Shown here: piece after piece, positions 51,785 to 59,386 of the stretch
Position numbering within the stretch: the stretch's first letter is position 1
Layout: every line of letters starts with the position of its first letter
Assembly (NCBI RefSeq): GCF_003598715.1
Contig: NZ_QZFU01000024.1
Coordinates: 35,513-99,512 of the forward strand
Reading direction: 5' to 3'
DNA from: Nocardia panacis
GTDB lineage: Bacteria > Actinomycetota > Actinomycetes > Mycobacteriales > Mycobacteriaceae
Length of the DNA stretch: 64,000 nt
Program-made: the position numbers and the translations under genes
Notes under the pieces: model-generated
Told to the model about the DNA's origin: nothing
Database searches by the model: none
The model's input: the letters and a program-made list of their open reading frames with translations, nothing else

Positions 51785-52624
51785 CTACAGTGCGATGCTC
51801 GGTGAGCGGTCGACGAAAACGGTGCTTGAGGCGGTAGCTGCCGCGAGTTGTGCCACGAACGCGGCCGGGCCGGTCGGGACGGATTGCGTGAGCGCGCCAG
51901 TAGCGCCCAAGAAGATCGGGCCGGGTGCCCAGGACCACGACGGCTCGGTCATCTCTCCGAACATGCAGACCTGGACATCGCTGCCGGGAGTTGCTGCGCC
52001 AGTAGTGATCCCGATCGGCAGACCCAAATGCTTCGGATTGGTATTGTCGGCGGGCACAAACCGGCCGTCTGAGCCGCGCACCACCGCACGATGCCCGGAC
52101 AACGCAACACCGGCTATTCCAGTGACGACTACTGCCGACCCGCCGCTGCCGGGCGGCCCAGCCGGACCGACCGGGCCGGGCACTGGAACCGCCACTGCCC
52201 CACCGGATATGCCGGGCACCGCGACGATGCCACCGACGCCCCCTGGCTCACAACCGGATTCGACCGGGCCGCGCAGCCATACGAACGCGGAGGTGTCGGG
52301 GTACTGCACCCAGAGTTCCGCCCACGAGGTGAGCGGGACCTTCGCCACATCTGCGGCGGGCACATGCCACGACATGATCGAACCCGATATCGTGGCGGGC
52401 CAATTCGCGTAGAACGTAGTGCCATTCGCCGATATTCGCAGCCACGCCGAAGTACCGGAGGGCCACGGAACCGGGGCACCGGCTGGCTGTTGCAGCTCGA
52501 CCCGCCTGACGAAATCGGACGCTGGGTCGAGCACCAGTCGCAGACGTCCCGCAACACTGCCCAGGGTCAACATGGTCGGGACTGTAGGCGGCAGGGGTGC
52601 GAATCCCGAAGTGCCTTCTCTCAT
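51785..52624 (-). CDS. Fibre-like protein with collagen-like spacer
   Basis: About 279 residues. An N-terminal beta domain (WLRISANGTTFYANWPATI) and a short collagen-like stretch (GPVGPAGPPG) precede a C-terminal domain (PGPIFLGATGALTQSVPTG, DRSPSIAL) homologous to that of the downstream gene. The start is uncertain: ATG 52624 and ATG 52573 are both possible and neither has a good ribosome site. It is probably a trimeric fibre. Confidence 0.65.
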   Translation of the reverse strand: MREGTSGFAPLPPTVPTMLTLGSVAGRLRLVLDPASDFVRRVELQQPAGAPVPWPSGTSAWLRISANGTTFYANWPATISGSIMSWHVPAADVAKVPLTSWAELWVQYPDTSAFVWLRGPVESGCEPGGVGGIVAVPGISGGAVAVPVPGPVGPAGPPGSGGSAVVVTGIAGVALSGHRAVVRGSDGRFVPADNTNPKHLGLPIGITTGAATPGSDVQVCMFGEMTEPSWSWAPGPIFLGATGALTQSVPTGPAAFVAQLAAATASSTVFVDRSPSIAL

Positions 52625-52655
52625 TTCGTGCACGGGACCGGACTCTTCGCCACCA

Positions 52656-52677
52656 CAACGCTTTCGCAACGCTTTCA
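52656..52677. repeat. 11-base tandem repeat in a divergent spacer
   Basis: CAACGCTTTCG (52656-52666) and CAACGCTTTCA (52667-52677) are adjacent copies. They lie between the fibre gene start and the plus-strand gene at 52705 and could be a regulator site. Confidence 0.5.
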
Positions 52678-52704
52678 CAACACGGGCGCTAGAGGATCGA
52701 GTGC

Positions 52705-52965
52705 ATGACCGACGAATCTATGAATCGCGACCCCCTGATCACCGACATGCGCGAGCTGGCAGAAGTCGCGACCGAGTGCGCCCGAGCATTCACGTCGACC
52801 GTCGAGGAACTGCGCAAGGCGCGAGAAGATCTGCACCATATGACGATCGGGTGCGCGCACGCACACATGAGAGTTGCCAAGATCATGCGGCTCGTGATCG
52901 ACGCCGAGCATGCCGGGTGCGATAGCGTCCCGGTCAAGTCGATACGGGCGGCGGTCCGAGACTGA
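52705..52965 (+). CDS. Small plus-strand prophage protein, 86 residues (moron-like)
   Basis: A helical protein (MRELAEVATECARAFTSTVEEL, KIMRLVIDAEHAGCDS) starting at ATG 52705 behind AGAGGA. Against the direction of the surrounding late genes, it has a divergent spacer with tandem repeats upstream and a strong hairpin downstream (52975-53021). These flanks make it likely to be an independent unit, possibly expressed in the lysogen. No family recognised. Confidence 0.6.
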   Translation: MTDESMNRDPLITDMRELAEVATECARAFTSTVEELRKAREDLHHMTIGCAHAHMRVAKIMRLVIDAEHAGCDSVPVKSIRAAVRD

Positions 52966-52974
52966 CCTCCGATG

Positions 52975-53021
52975 CGGCAACCGCTCGCTCCACACGTTCG
53001 TCGCGGAGCGAGTGGTTGCCG
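52975..53021 (+). terminator. Hairpin terminator after the small plus-strand gene
   Basis: Arms 52975-52991 and 53005-53021 pair over 17 bases with one mismatch and a 13-base loop. It lies nine bases after the plus-strand gene and 17 before the end of the convergent gene. No long T-run follows. Confidence 0.6.
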
Positions 53022-53037
53022 AATTCCGCCTATTTGA

Positions 53038-53295
53038 TCAAGAGCGATGCGCTGGCGTCTCCTGTGCGTCGGACCACACGATTCGTGTCGCGCCGCCGTG
53101 ACCGTGAACCTCCATGGCGTCTTCCAGACGGGACCACACCACCGTCGATTGTTTCGACCCGCGCCAGCGGACAACCGTTGTGCCATCTGGAAATACGCAG
53201 CCATCGGCAACAATCCCGGTTCCTGAGTACCCGGTTATGTCGCGATCACGGACCAATTGAAACGTGAGGGTCGGATTTTCAGCAGATTCAGGCAT
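53038..53295 (-). CDS. Small phage protein, 85 residues
   Basis: A compact beta-strand protein: TLTFQLVRDRDITGYSGTGIV, then FPDGTTVVRWRGSKQSTVVW and MEVHGHGGATRIVW. This VADG-FPDG-VVRWRG pattern is a common small protein of actinobacterial phages. Role unknown. It overlaps the end of the tail-tube gene by eight bases. Confidence 0.7.
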   Translation of the reverse strand: MPESAENPTLTFQLVRDRDITGYSGTGIVADGCVFPDGTTVVRWRGSKQSTVVWSRLEDAMEVHGHGGATRIVWSDAQETPAHRS

Positions 53296-54391
53296 AGACG
53301 CCGCCCTTGACCATCTCGGCCACGGTGACGGTCGGCGAAGTACCGCCCGTCAGGCCCGCACCTGATGCGGTCATCAGTGGCAGGTCCATGCCCGCCAGAG
53401 TGCCCTTGAACTCGACCACGTACGGACCGGTGCCGGTGACATCGACATTCCCGGTGCCGATGGTCGCCAGCGACTCCAGTGCACTCTTGACCGCTGTGCT
53501 CGCGGCGTTGAAGGCGATGCCGGCGGTTGTCTGGCCCTTGTAGGTCAGGGTGAGGGTTCCGCCAGTCGGGGTGCCCGCAACGGTGATGGTCTGCTTCTCA
53601 TTTGTCGCTTTGGCTCCACACGCAGGCTGCGGTGGTGCGGTCTCGACTGCTGTTTCCCCGTAGTACGGGGTCGGCAGGACCAGCGGGCACGCACCACCGG
53701 TCGGCTCCGGCGGCGCGACCGTGGTACGGAAACTCCGGAAATGCTGACCGGCCTTGATCGGCTGCAAAAGGCGGCCACCAGTGTTGTTCGTGTCGACAGG
53801 CATCACGTTGTAGGGGCCGCGACCCCAGCGGGCACCGGCCGCGGTGATACCGGACAGCGTGAAAGTCGATGCCTTGGCGCCGATTTCAAGATCGCCGATC
53901 TGCGCTTCCTTCATGACCGGCCACACCATGTACCCATACGGGAGCACCAGCGCGCCGCCCGCGCCGACCAGGAGGTCATCAGAGGCCGGGACATCGCAAG
54001 CGTCATCGGAACCGACACCCGACCACAGTTCAATAGCGACACCGGTATCGGCCGGGACCTTCTTCTGATCGCTGAAACCGATTGGCTTGCCGTCGTGGCT
54101 GGTCACGACCTCCCAGTCCAGCAGCATGTGGAAGAAGTCTGTATCGACGCCGCACAGTTCGATTGACAGCGACCACCACTTGCGTTCGGGCGGGGTGCGG
54201 TCGGAGACGCACACACGGCCTTCCGCGTTGACTTGCTCGATATTGTCTGCGTCGCGCATGACTGGCGACGCTTTGACGGTGACGAAACCGCTGGTCACGA
54301 GCCGCGAACGCGGACCGGCCAAGGGCATACCGCACGCGTCAACGAGGGTGGCGCGCAGGCGCTTGCCCTTGACGACCGCGAATGTAGCCAC
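53288..54391 (-). CDS. Major tail (tube) protein with C-terminal Ig-like domain
   Basis: A 367-residue protein. Residues 1-260 resemble actinophage tail-tube proteins (VVKGKRLRATLVDACGMPL, GFVTVKASPVMRDADNIEQV, IELCGVDTDFFHMLL). Residues 264-367 form a 104-residue beta domain (NEKQTITVAGTPTGG to SPTVTVAE) that is almost the same as the one ending the capsid protein. Such domains decorate virion surfaces and may bind cell-surface sugars. It lies before the head-tail adaptor genes rather than after them. Confidence 0.78.
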   Translation of the reverse strand: MATFAVVKGKRLRATLVDACGMPLAGPRSRLVTSGFVTVKASPVMRDADNIEQVNAEGRVCVSDRTPPERKWWSLSIELCGVDTDFFHMLLDWEVVTSHDGKPIGFSDQKKVPADTGVAIELWSGVGSDDACDVPASDDLLVGAGGALVLPYGYMVWPVMKEAQIGDLEIGAKASTFTLSGITAAGARWGRGPYNVMPVDTNNTGGRLLQPIKAGQHFRSFRTTVAPPEPTGGACPLVLPTPYYGETAVETAPPQPACGAKATNEKQTITVAGTPTGGTLTLTYKGQTTAGIAFNAASTAVKSALESLATIGTGNVDVTGTGPYVVEFKGTLAGMDLPLMTASGAGLTGGTSPTVTVAEMVKGGVYA

Positions 54392-54474
54392 GATGACTCC
54401 TCAAAATCTATCGGCTTACGTGGCTGCCCAAGCCCCAAGGCGCGCACCGTAGAGTCCAAGGGTGCAAGCCCGCC

Positions 54475-54858
54475 CTAAGAGGCAAGCCAGTCGGCCAATG
54501 GCTGATCGCCTTGCAGGACCCGGCGAAGATCGGCTTTCAACGCGCCGACTTCCGTACGCAATGCGGCGATCTCGGATCGAGACGCAGCGACTTCCTCACG
54601 AAGTGCCCGATTGTCGGAGTGCGCGGCCACCAGCTCGTCCTGCAACGCACGCCGTTCATCGCGCAGGTCTCGGCGTTCCTCGCGCAGCTCCTCGATCAAC
54701 TGGTCGTAGGCTTCGGTGACTTTGACCAGTGTCGCGGCGTCATGGGTGCGGGCCTGCGCCGCGATCAGACGCCGATTGGTCACCCCGGACACCACCGCTG
54801 TCACGGTGCCGCCTCCGAGACCGGCGGCGAGCACCTCCCACACCGTCATCAGCGCCAT
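54475..54858 (-). CDS. Phage membrane protein with coiled coil
   Basis: A 127-residue protein. A single N-terminal transmembrane segment (VWEVLAAGLGGGTVTAVVSGV) is followed by a long coiled coil (EELREERRDLRDERRALQDEL) and a short tail. It overlaps the holin-like gene by one base (TGATG). With that neighbour it may form a holin pair or a spanin-like helper for lysis. Not a recognised family. Confidence 0.65.
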   Translation of the reverse strand: MALMTVWEVLAAGLGGGTVTAVVSGVTNRRLIAAQARTHDAATLVKVTEAYDQLIEELREERRDLRDERRALQDELVAAHSDNRALREEVAASRSEIAALRTEVGALKADLRRVLQGDQPLADWLAS

Positions 54859-55274
54859 CAGCCTTGCCCGGCAGGCGGTTTCACCAACCTGTGCACATAC
54901 GCGGTCACCGCTGTGAGCACCGCACCGATCGCGGCCCCGCCGACCGCCTTCCAATCCGCGGCATTCGTCCAGTCGAATCCATTGCCACCGATCACGCTGG
55001 CGACAGCGAGCAGCACCGCTACAACCACCGTGGACACCGCACCCTGGATGATGGTGCGCACCGCCCTATCCCGCGCGTCCGCCGTGCCCTCGGCCCCGGT
55101 CGCGATCACGATCTGCCCGCCGTCACCGAGCCACTGGGTGATCTGTTGCTCCGCTGCCGCACGTGCCTCTTCGGCCGCTGCGGTGGCGGCGGCGGTGACT
55201 CGCGGCTCGATCTGCGATTCGATCTGGGACAGAACCTGTTTGGCGACCAGATCGACCACGTTCGTGCCGCTCAT
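54858..55274 (-). CDS. Holin-like protein
   Basis: A 138-residue protein. A helical head (EPRVTAAATAAAEEARAAAE) is followed by two hydrophobic segments (TVVVAVLLAVASVIGG and GAAIGAVLTAVTAYVHRL), and the C-terminus KPPAGQG. The two-segment layout with a PP-rich end is usual for actinophage holins, which open the membrane for the endolysin. The gene lies among the head and tail genes, about 18.8 kb away from the endolysin gene. Confidence 0.65.
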   Translation of the reverse strand: MSGTNVVDLVAKQVLSQIESQIEPRVTAAATAAAEEARAAAEQQITQWLGDGGQIVIATGAEGTADARDRAVRTIIQGAVSTVVVAVLLAVASVIGGNGFDWTNAADWKAVGGAAIGAVLTAVTAYVHRLVKPPAGQG

Positions 55275-55597
55275 GCCCCACCACCGAGAGCCCCGGTGTC
55301 CGCCTTGCCGCGGCTACTGGTCCTGCGGGCGGTCTTGGCTGGGGCAGGCTCGGCGGCCGTGGCGAGCATCGGCTCCTCAACGGCGGCCGGGTCGTCGTCC
55401 AAGACGAGCCCCGCCGCCTGCGCGATCTCCAATGGAACTCGGAATCCCCCGCCGTTGTGGCCAGTGGCGGTGCGAACCTCGCGCCTCCGATCACCAGCAG
55501 CCGCGGCAAGGAGTTTCGCGGCAACCGCTTCGCGCGCCGCGAATTCAAGAGGATGTATTTCGGCGATGTCGCCGTGGATTTCCGCGATCACTCGCAT
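55271..55597 (-). CDS. Small phage protein, 108 residues
   Basis: Starts at ATG 55597 with GGAG seven bases upstream. The first half is helical (EIHPLEFAAREAVAAKLLAAA) and the second is acidic then basic (AVEEPMLATAAEPAPAKTARRTSSRG). It overlaps its neighbour by four bases. No family recognised. Position after the capsid gene suggests head assembly or packaging. Confidence 0.6.
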   Translation of the reverse strand: MRVIAEIHGDIAEIHPLEFAAREAVAAKLLAAAAGDRRREVRTATGHNGGGFRVPLEIAQAAGLVLDDDPAAVEEPMLATAAEPAPAKTARRTSSRGKADTGALGGGA

Positions 55598-55598
55598 T

Positions 55599-56327
55599 TC
55601 ACGCTCCAATAGTGACGGCGTGCGCCCAGCATTCCCAGGTCACCAGGACCTCACGCTCAGCGACCGACAGTCGGTGGGGATAGTCGGGGCCGTGGGTAAT
55701 CACTACTGGCCCTTGATGGACAGTTACGGGGCCGGTCGCCACAATCGTCTGCCCGAGAGCGGCATAGCCTGCGCCGCAAGCGATCCGATGTCCCATAGGC
55801 GAGAGCAGTTGCCCGCCTTGCCGATACACGATCTGCGCATTCGCGAATGCCGCCGCGAGATGCGGGGCGACGTGCAGGACACCTGGGAAGCCGTGGCTTG
55901 CGACCGCTTCCTCGAGGACACCGACCGCCGCGACCAATCCGGCCACATGGTCGGGTATCCCGGCAGCAGCCAGTAGTTTCGGGGTGAGTTGCTGCTCTAC
56001 CCGCACCGACTCTTGAAGTCGCAGGTGCTGCTCGGCACGCCGCTGCGCCTCATCCTCGGGGACGGCCGCGGCGCAGTCATCATCTCCACCGACTACATCA
56101 CCGGTGAACGCAGGCGGAATCGGCGTGCGCCGTGTGCCTTTCGGCGACGGGACAGGCGCAGGCGCGGCGCAGTTGATCGGCCACACCCAGGAGGTGCCGC
56201 AATTGATGCTGTCCACTAGCACGCCGAACGACAACCGAGACGGGTCTCCAGCGTCGCGGAGAGTTGCCGCCGAGTACAGACCCCCAGCGGCGGGGTTCGC
56301 GGCCGGGGGCCGGTAAATGACGGTCAT
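55599..56327 (-). CDS. Phage protein downstream of capsid, 242 residues
   Basis: Starts MTVIYRPPAANPAAGGLYSA. A cysteine-bearing SINCGTSWVWPINC segment, a middle coiled-coil stretch (DEAQRRAEQHLRLQESVRVEQQ) and a C-terminal beta domain (QTIVATGPVTVHQGPVVITHG) are visible. The family often follows the capsid gene in nocardial prophages. It may be a capsid-associated or decoration protein; function is unknown. Confidence 0.6.
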   Translation of the reverse strand: MTVIYRPPAANPAAGGLYSAATLRDAGDPSRLSFGVLVDSINCGTSWVWPINCAAPAPVPSPKGTRRTPIPPAFTGDVVGGDDDCAAAVPEDEAQRRAEQHLRLQESVRVEQQLTPKLLAAAGIPDHVAGLVAAVGVLEEAVASHGFPGVLHVAPHLAAAFANAQIVYRQGGQLLSPMGHRIACGAGYAALGQTIVATGPVTVHQGPVVITHGPDYPHRLSVAEREVLVTWECWAHAVTIGA

Positions 56328-56438
56328 GAAGGGTACCTCTCGGCGAGGGAAGAAGGGTCCGGCCGGGGGCGGGGAGCGGGGGCAGCCTCGATGGGACTGC
56401 TCCCCACCCCCGAACCGGAGTCTGCGGCGGGCGCGCTG

Positions 56439-58469
56439 TTAGTTCGGAGCGCCCGCAGTGGTTTCCGCTACCGCGATGCTCGGCGACGTACCGCCGGTGA
56501 ACGAACTGGATGCAGTCATCACTGGCAAGTTCGTGGCAGCGAGCGCGCCCTGGAACGACACAACATACGAGGCGCCAGGAGTACCGGCTACCGCGACGTT
56601 CCCGGCACCGATGGTGGACAGGCCCGCCAACGCAGCCTGTACCTGTGCGGCGGTCGCGTTGTAGACGAGGGCGGTGGTGCTCTTGCCCTTGTAGGTCAGG
56701 GTGAACGTGCCGCCGGTCGGAGTACCGGTAATGCTGACGGTCTGCTTCTCGTTGGTTTCGGTCGGGCAGGTGATCGAAATGCGCTGGCCGACAGCGCCGG
56801 ACACGCACACGGGCACTGTCACGACTTCCGATACCCGGCACCGGTTGTCCACCAGGTACTCGTCCTCAGTGAAGATTTCGGTGTAGCGATTGGCCTGCAA
56901 CTGGGCTTTGTCGTAGAGGGTGCCGACCTCGATCACATTGGCCAGATGGCGGAACCATGCGCCCGCCGGGTAGAGCAGCACCTGCGCGGCGGAAGGCCAA
57001 TGCGTCGCCGCGTCCGGGAGGCCCTGCCAGTGACCCACCCACTGGATGCGGATGTTGCGGGCTGCCAGCCACCCGTCCACCATCGCGTCAGTGACACCCT
57101 TGACGTCCACACCCTGCTGGAGGGCCATGTCGGCGGCAGCCGCTTTCAGCAACCATGTGGGTGCCACGCCCTGGATCGGCGCGTTGTGTGCAAACCGTTC
57201 TTTCTGGCGAATCAGGGTGGCGCGCAGGGCGAGACCATTCAAGATCGCCCCGGCCCCGCCGATACCCGCTGTGGCGGGCACCGTGATCGCCGTAGATCCG
57301 GCTACCATGTCCTGAATCGTCCACAGCGACAACTTGATCGCGTGGGCCTTCATCGTTTCCTGCATGAATCGCGCGATCAGCTCAGGGAATCCGCGTCTTT
57401 GCAGGATGCCCGCAGTGACGCACAGGCCGATCGCCTCGGCGCGGATTTCCTTGAACTCGGTGCAAGGGATTTCGATGCACGGCTTGGTCGGGTTGGTCAT
57501 CAACTCGGCCTCGGTGTACCGGAACGGCAGCGTCGCATAAAGTTCGCTGAAATCCGGGGCTACAGGGCGACGGATGCCGCCACGGCTGATGTTCATATCC
57601 GGCAAGGTCACCAGATCGGCCGCCGGATTCACCTCGCAAAAGTCGTAGATCGTTTCCGAGGGCGAACACCAGCCAGCGGACGCGACCAATGCGCCGTCAT
57701 CGGCAAACCGATTGCGTTCATAGCGTGTAGCGGCAACAACACCAGCCACCTGCTCGGCCATGTCGATATCGGTGTCGGCCGTGATCAATCGATCCTGCGT
57801 GAAATCGCGTGACAGGGTGCCCAGGCTCATCGCGACCATATCGCCGCGATCACGATGCGAGGGCCGGTTCGAGCGGATCACCCGCGAGACCGCCATGGAG
57901 TCAATGGATGCGGCGAGCTGCTGGTAGCCAACCAGGCCGTCAGCGTATTTCGGTGTCTGCGGATGCATACGGAAACCGACATCCGGGGTGGACGTGACCC
58001 GTGCAGGAACGCTCCCGCTCCGTGCACCAAGCCCTTTGAACGACAGCGGGCGCGGCTTGCTGGCTGCGGTGACAGGCTCGACCGCTTCCGCCGCAACCTT
58101 TTCCGCCTCGGCCACCACGTCGACATCGCCGCTGCCGGGGGTGTCTCCGCCATCAATATCGGAGTCCGCGGCTTCGTCTCCTTCGCTGGTGTCAGTCTCG
58201 GTGCGAGCCTGCTGGCGGGCCTCGATCAGTGCGCGGGCTTGATCAGCGCGGGCCTGTTCCTCCGCTCGGATCTCCTCGATTCGCGCCGCCAACGTCGATG
58301 CCGATTCGCTGAGTGCTTGCAGCTCAGCGAGGGTTTCCGCCGAGACGGTCGCACCCTCTTCGGCGATTCCGGCTGACAGAGCGTCGAACTCGGCCTCGGC
58401 GACTGTGCCCAGCTCCGCGAGCTGTTCGAGCGTCAGCCCGTCGAGTACTTCGGGCATCTGGAACTTCAT
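56439..58469 (-). CDS. Major capsid protein with scaffold and C-terminal Ig-like domain
   Basis: A 676-residue protein with three parts. Residues 1-140 are helical and acidic (LEQLAELGTVAEAEFDALSAG; EIRAEEQARADQARAL), as in fused scaffold or delta domains that are cut off on maturation. Residues 160-570 are the HK97-like shell core. Residues 573-676 are the same 104-residue beta domain that ends the tail-tube protein. The ribosome site GGGAGGA precedes the ATG. A separate protease acts from the MuF-protease gene upstream. Confidence 0.88.
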   Translation of the reverse strand: MKFQMPEVLDGLTLEQLAELGTVAEAEFDALSAGIAEEGATVSAETLAELQALSESASTLAARIEEIRAEEQARADQARALIEARQQARTETDTSEGDEAADSDIDGGDTPGSGDVDVVAEAEKVAAEAVEPVTAASKPRPLSFKGLGARSGSVPARVTSTPDVGFRMHPQTPKYADGLVGYQQLAASIDSMAVSRVIRSNRPSHRDRGDMVAMSLGTLSRDFTQDRLITADTDIDMAEQVAGVVAATRYERNRFADDGALVASAGWCSPSETIYDFCEVNPAADLVTLPDMNISRGGIRRPVAPDFSELYATLPFRYTEAELMTNPTKPCIEIPCTEFKEIRAEAIGLCVTAGILQRRGFPELIARFMQETMKAHAIKLSLWTIQDMVAGSTAITVPATAGIGGAGAILNGLALRATLIRQKERFAHNAPIQGVAPTWLLKAAAADMALQQGVDVKGVTDAMVDGWLAARNIRIQWVGHWQGLPDAATHWPSAAQVLLYPAGAWFRHLANVIEVGTLYDKAQLQANRYTEIFTEDEYLVDNRCRVSEVVTVPVCVSGAVGQRISITCPTETNEKQTVSITGTPTGGTFTLTYKGKSTTALVYNATAAQVQAALAGLSTIGAGNVAVAGTPGASYVVSFQGALAATNLPVMTASSSFTGGTSPSIAVAETTAGAPN

Positions 58470-58624
58470 CGTGTCCTCCCACGAACGGATCGTCTGTTTG
58501 CTGGGAGGCCCGCAGCCATGCCCCTATTCGCGCAGAACCGTAGGGAAGGAGGGTGCAACGGCCGTTAGGATGTCCGGATTGCCGGGAGGGGTGAAGGGTC
58601 TCTTCCCACCAATGAAGGGGACTC

Positions 58625-59167
58625 ATGCCGATCACCACTCGAATCGCCGCCACCGCAGCTACATTCGCGACCTTGGCCGCGCTCACCGCGTGCTCCAGCG
58701 GCAGCGACAACAAGGCCACGTCGACGCCGATCATGCCAAACGTCTCGTCTGGTGTTGTCGCAGCGGCTGTTTCGGAGACCGGCAGCGTGCCCGGCGTGTA
58801 TCGGCCAATGGATACAGGCAAATCGCGGTCCGGGCTAGAGGCATCCATCCTCGCGGTAGAGGACACCGGTACGCGATACGGGCCGGGAGTGGTGGTCACA
58901 TTCCAGGTCGCCAACACCACCGACAAGCCGTGGGAAGGATTCAACTGGTTGCCGCCGACGTTGGTTTACGGTCCGCCCGGCACGCCTGCGGAGGCCATCA
59001 CCTCGTTGTCGGAAGGGTACGGCGCTGGTGTGCAGGGCGTCATCCCACCTGGTTCCCGGCAGACGGTCAAAGAGGCGTACAAGGTCAGCAAGAATCTATT
59101 GAATCCTGCGGTGATCACTGCGGGATCGGTTGTGTGGCAAGGGGACTTCACCTCGTTCCAGCGGTAG
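58625..59167 (+). CDS. Prophage-encoded lipoprotein (candidate lysogenic conversion / superinfection exclusion)
   Basis: A 180-residue exported lipoprotein. The signal peptide ends in the lipobox LTACSSG (C23), followed by a Ser/Thr-rich linker. The beta domain (GVVVTFQVANTTDKPWEGFNW, PPGSRQTVKEAY) resembles DUF4352 or antigen-like Ig domains. It runs opposite to the late genes, between the capsid and MuF-protease genes, with a possible TAGGAT -10 at 58566-58571 and its own terminator. It is therefore likely to be expressed in the lysogen. Blocking further phage infection at the surface is the usual role for such genes; no direct proof here. Confidence 0.82.
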   Translation: MPITTRIAATAATFATLAALTACSSGSDNKATSTPIMPNVSSGVVAAAVSETGSVPGVYRPMDTGKSRSGLEASILAVEDTGTRYGPGVVVTFQVANTTDKPWEGFNWLPPTLVYGPPGTPAEAITSLSEGYGAGVQGVIPPGSRQTVKEAYKVSKNLLNPAVITAGSVVWQGDFTSFQR

Positions 59168-59186
59168 CCCCCGCGTCTGTACGAAA

Positions 59187-59226
59187 TGAGCGAAGGCCGG
59201 ATGTGGAAGTATCCGGCCTTCGCTCA
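59187..59226. terminator. Bidirectional terminator after the prophage lipoprotein
   Basis: A perfect 16-base-pair hairpin (59187-59202 with 59211-59226) with an 8-base loop, 20 bases after the lipoprotein stop. It also carries the stop codon of the convergent 53-residue gene in its right arm. Confidence 0.85.
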
Positions 59227-59385
59227 CTCCTGGGCCTGTTTCACCACACCGCCGCCCGCAGCCTGCGCCGCAATACGGGCCTCGGTCGCGGTCAAATAGG
59301 GGCCGACCTTCTCACCGGTCACCGTGGTCACCCACCATCCGCCGCTGGCTTGGTTCGAGCGTGCTCCGTTACATGCGCAACCCAT
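59224..59385 (-). CDS. DUF7196-like small cysteine-containing phage protein
   Basis: A 53-residue protein beginning MGCACNGARSNQAS, then GWWVTTVTGEKVGPYLTATEA and a Gly-rich end. The short N-terminal CAC and the strand-turn pattern are typical of a small actinophage head-region protein. It starts just after the MuF-protease stop. Its stop codon sits in the arm of the terminator. Confidence 0.7.
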   Translation of the reverse strand: MGCACNGARSNQASGGWWVTTVTGEKVGPYLTATEARIAAQAAGGGVVKQAQE

Positions 59386-59386
59386 C

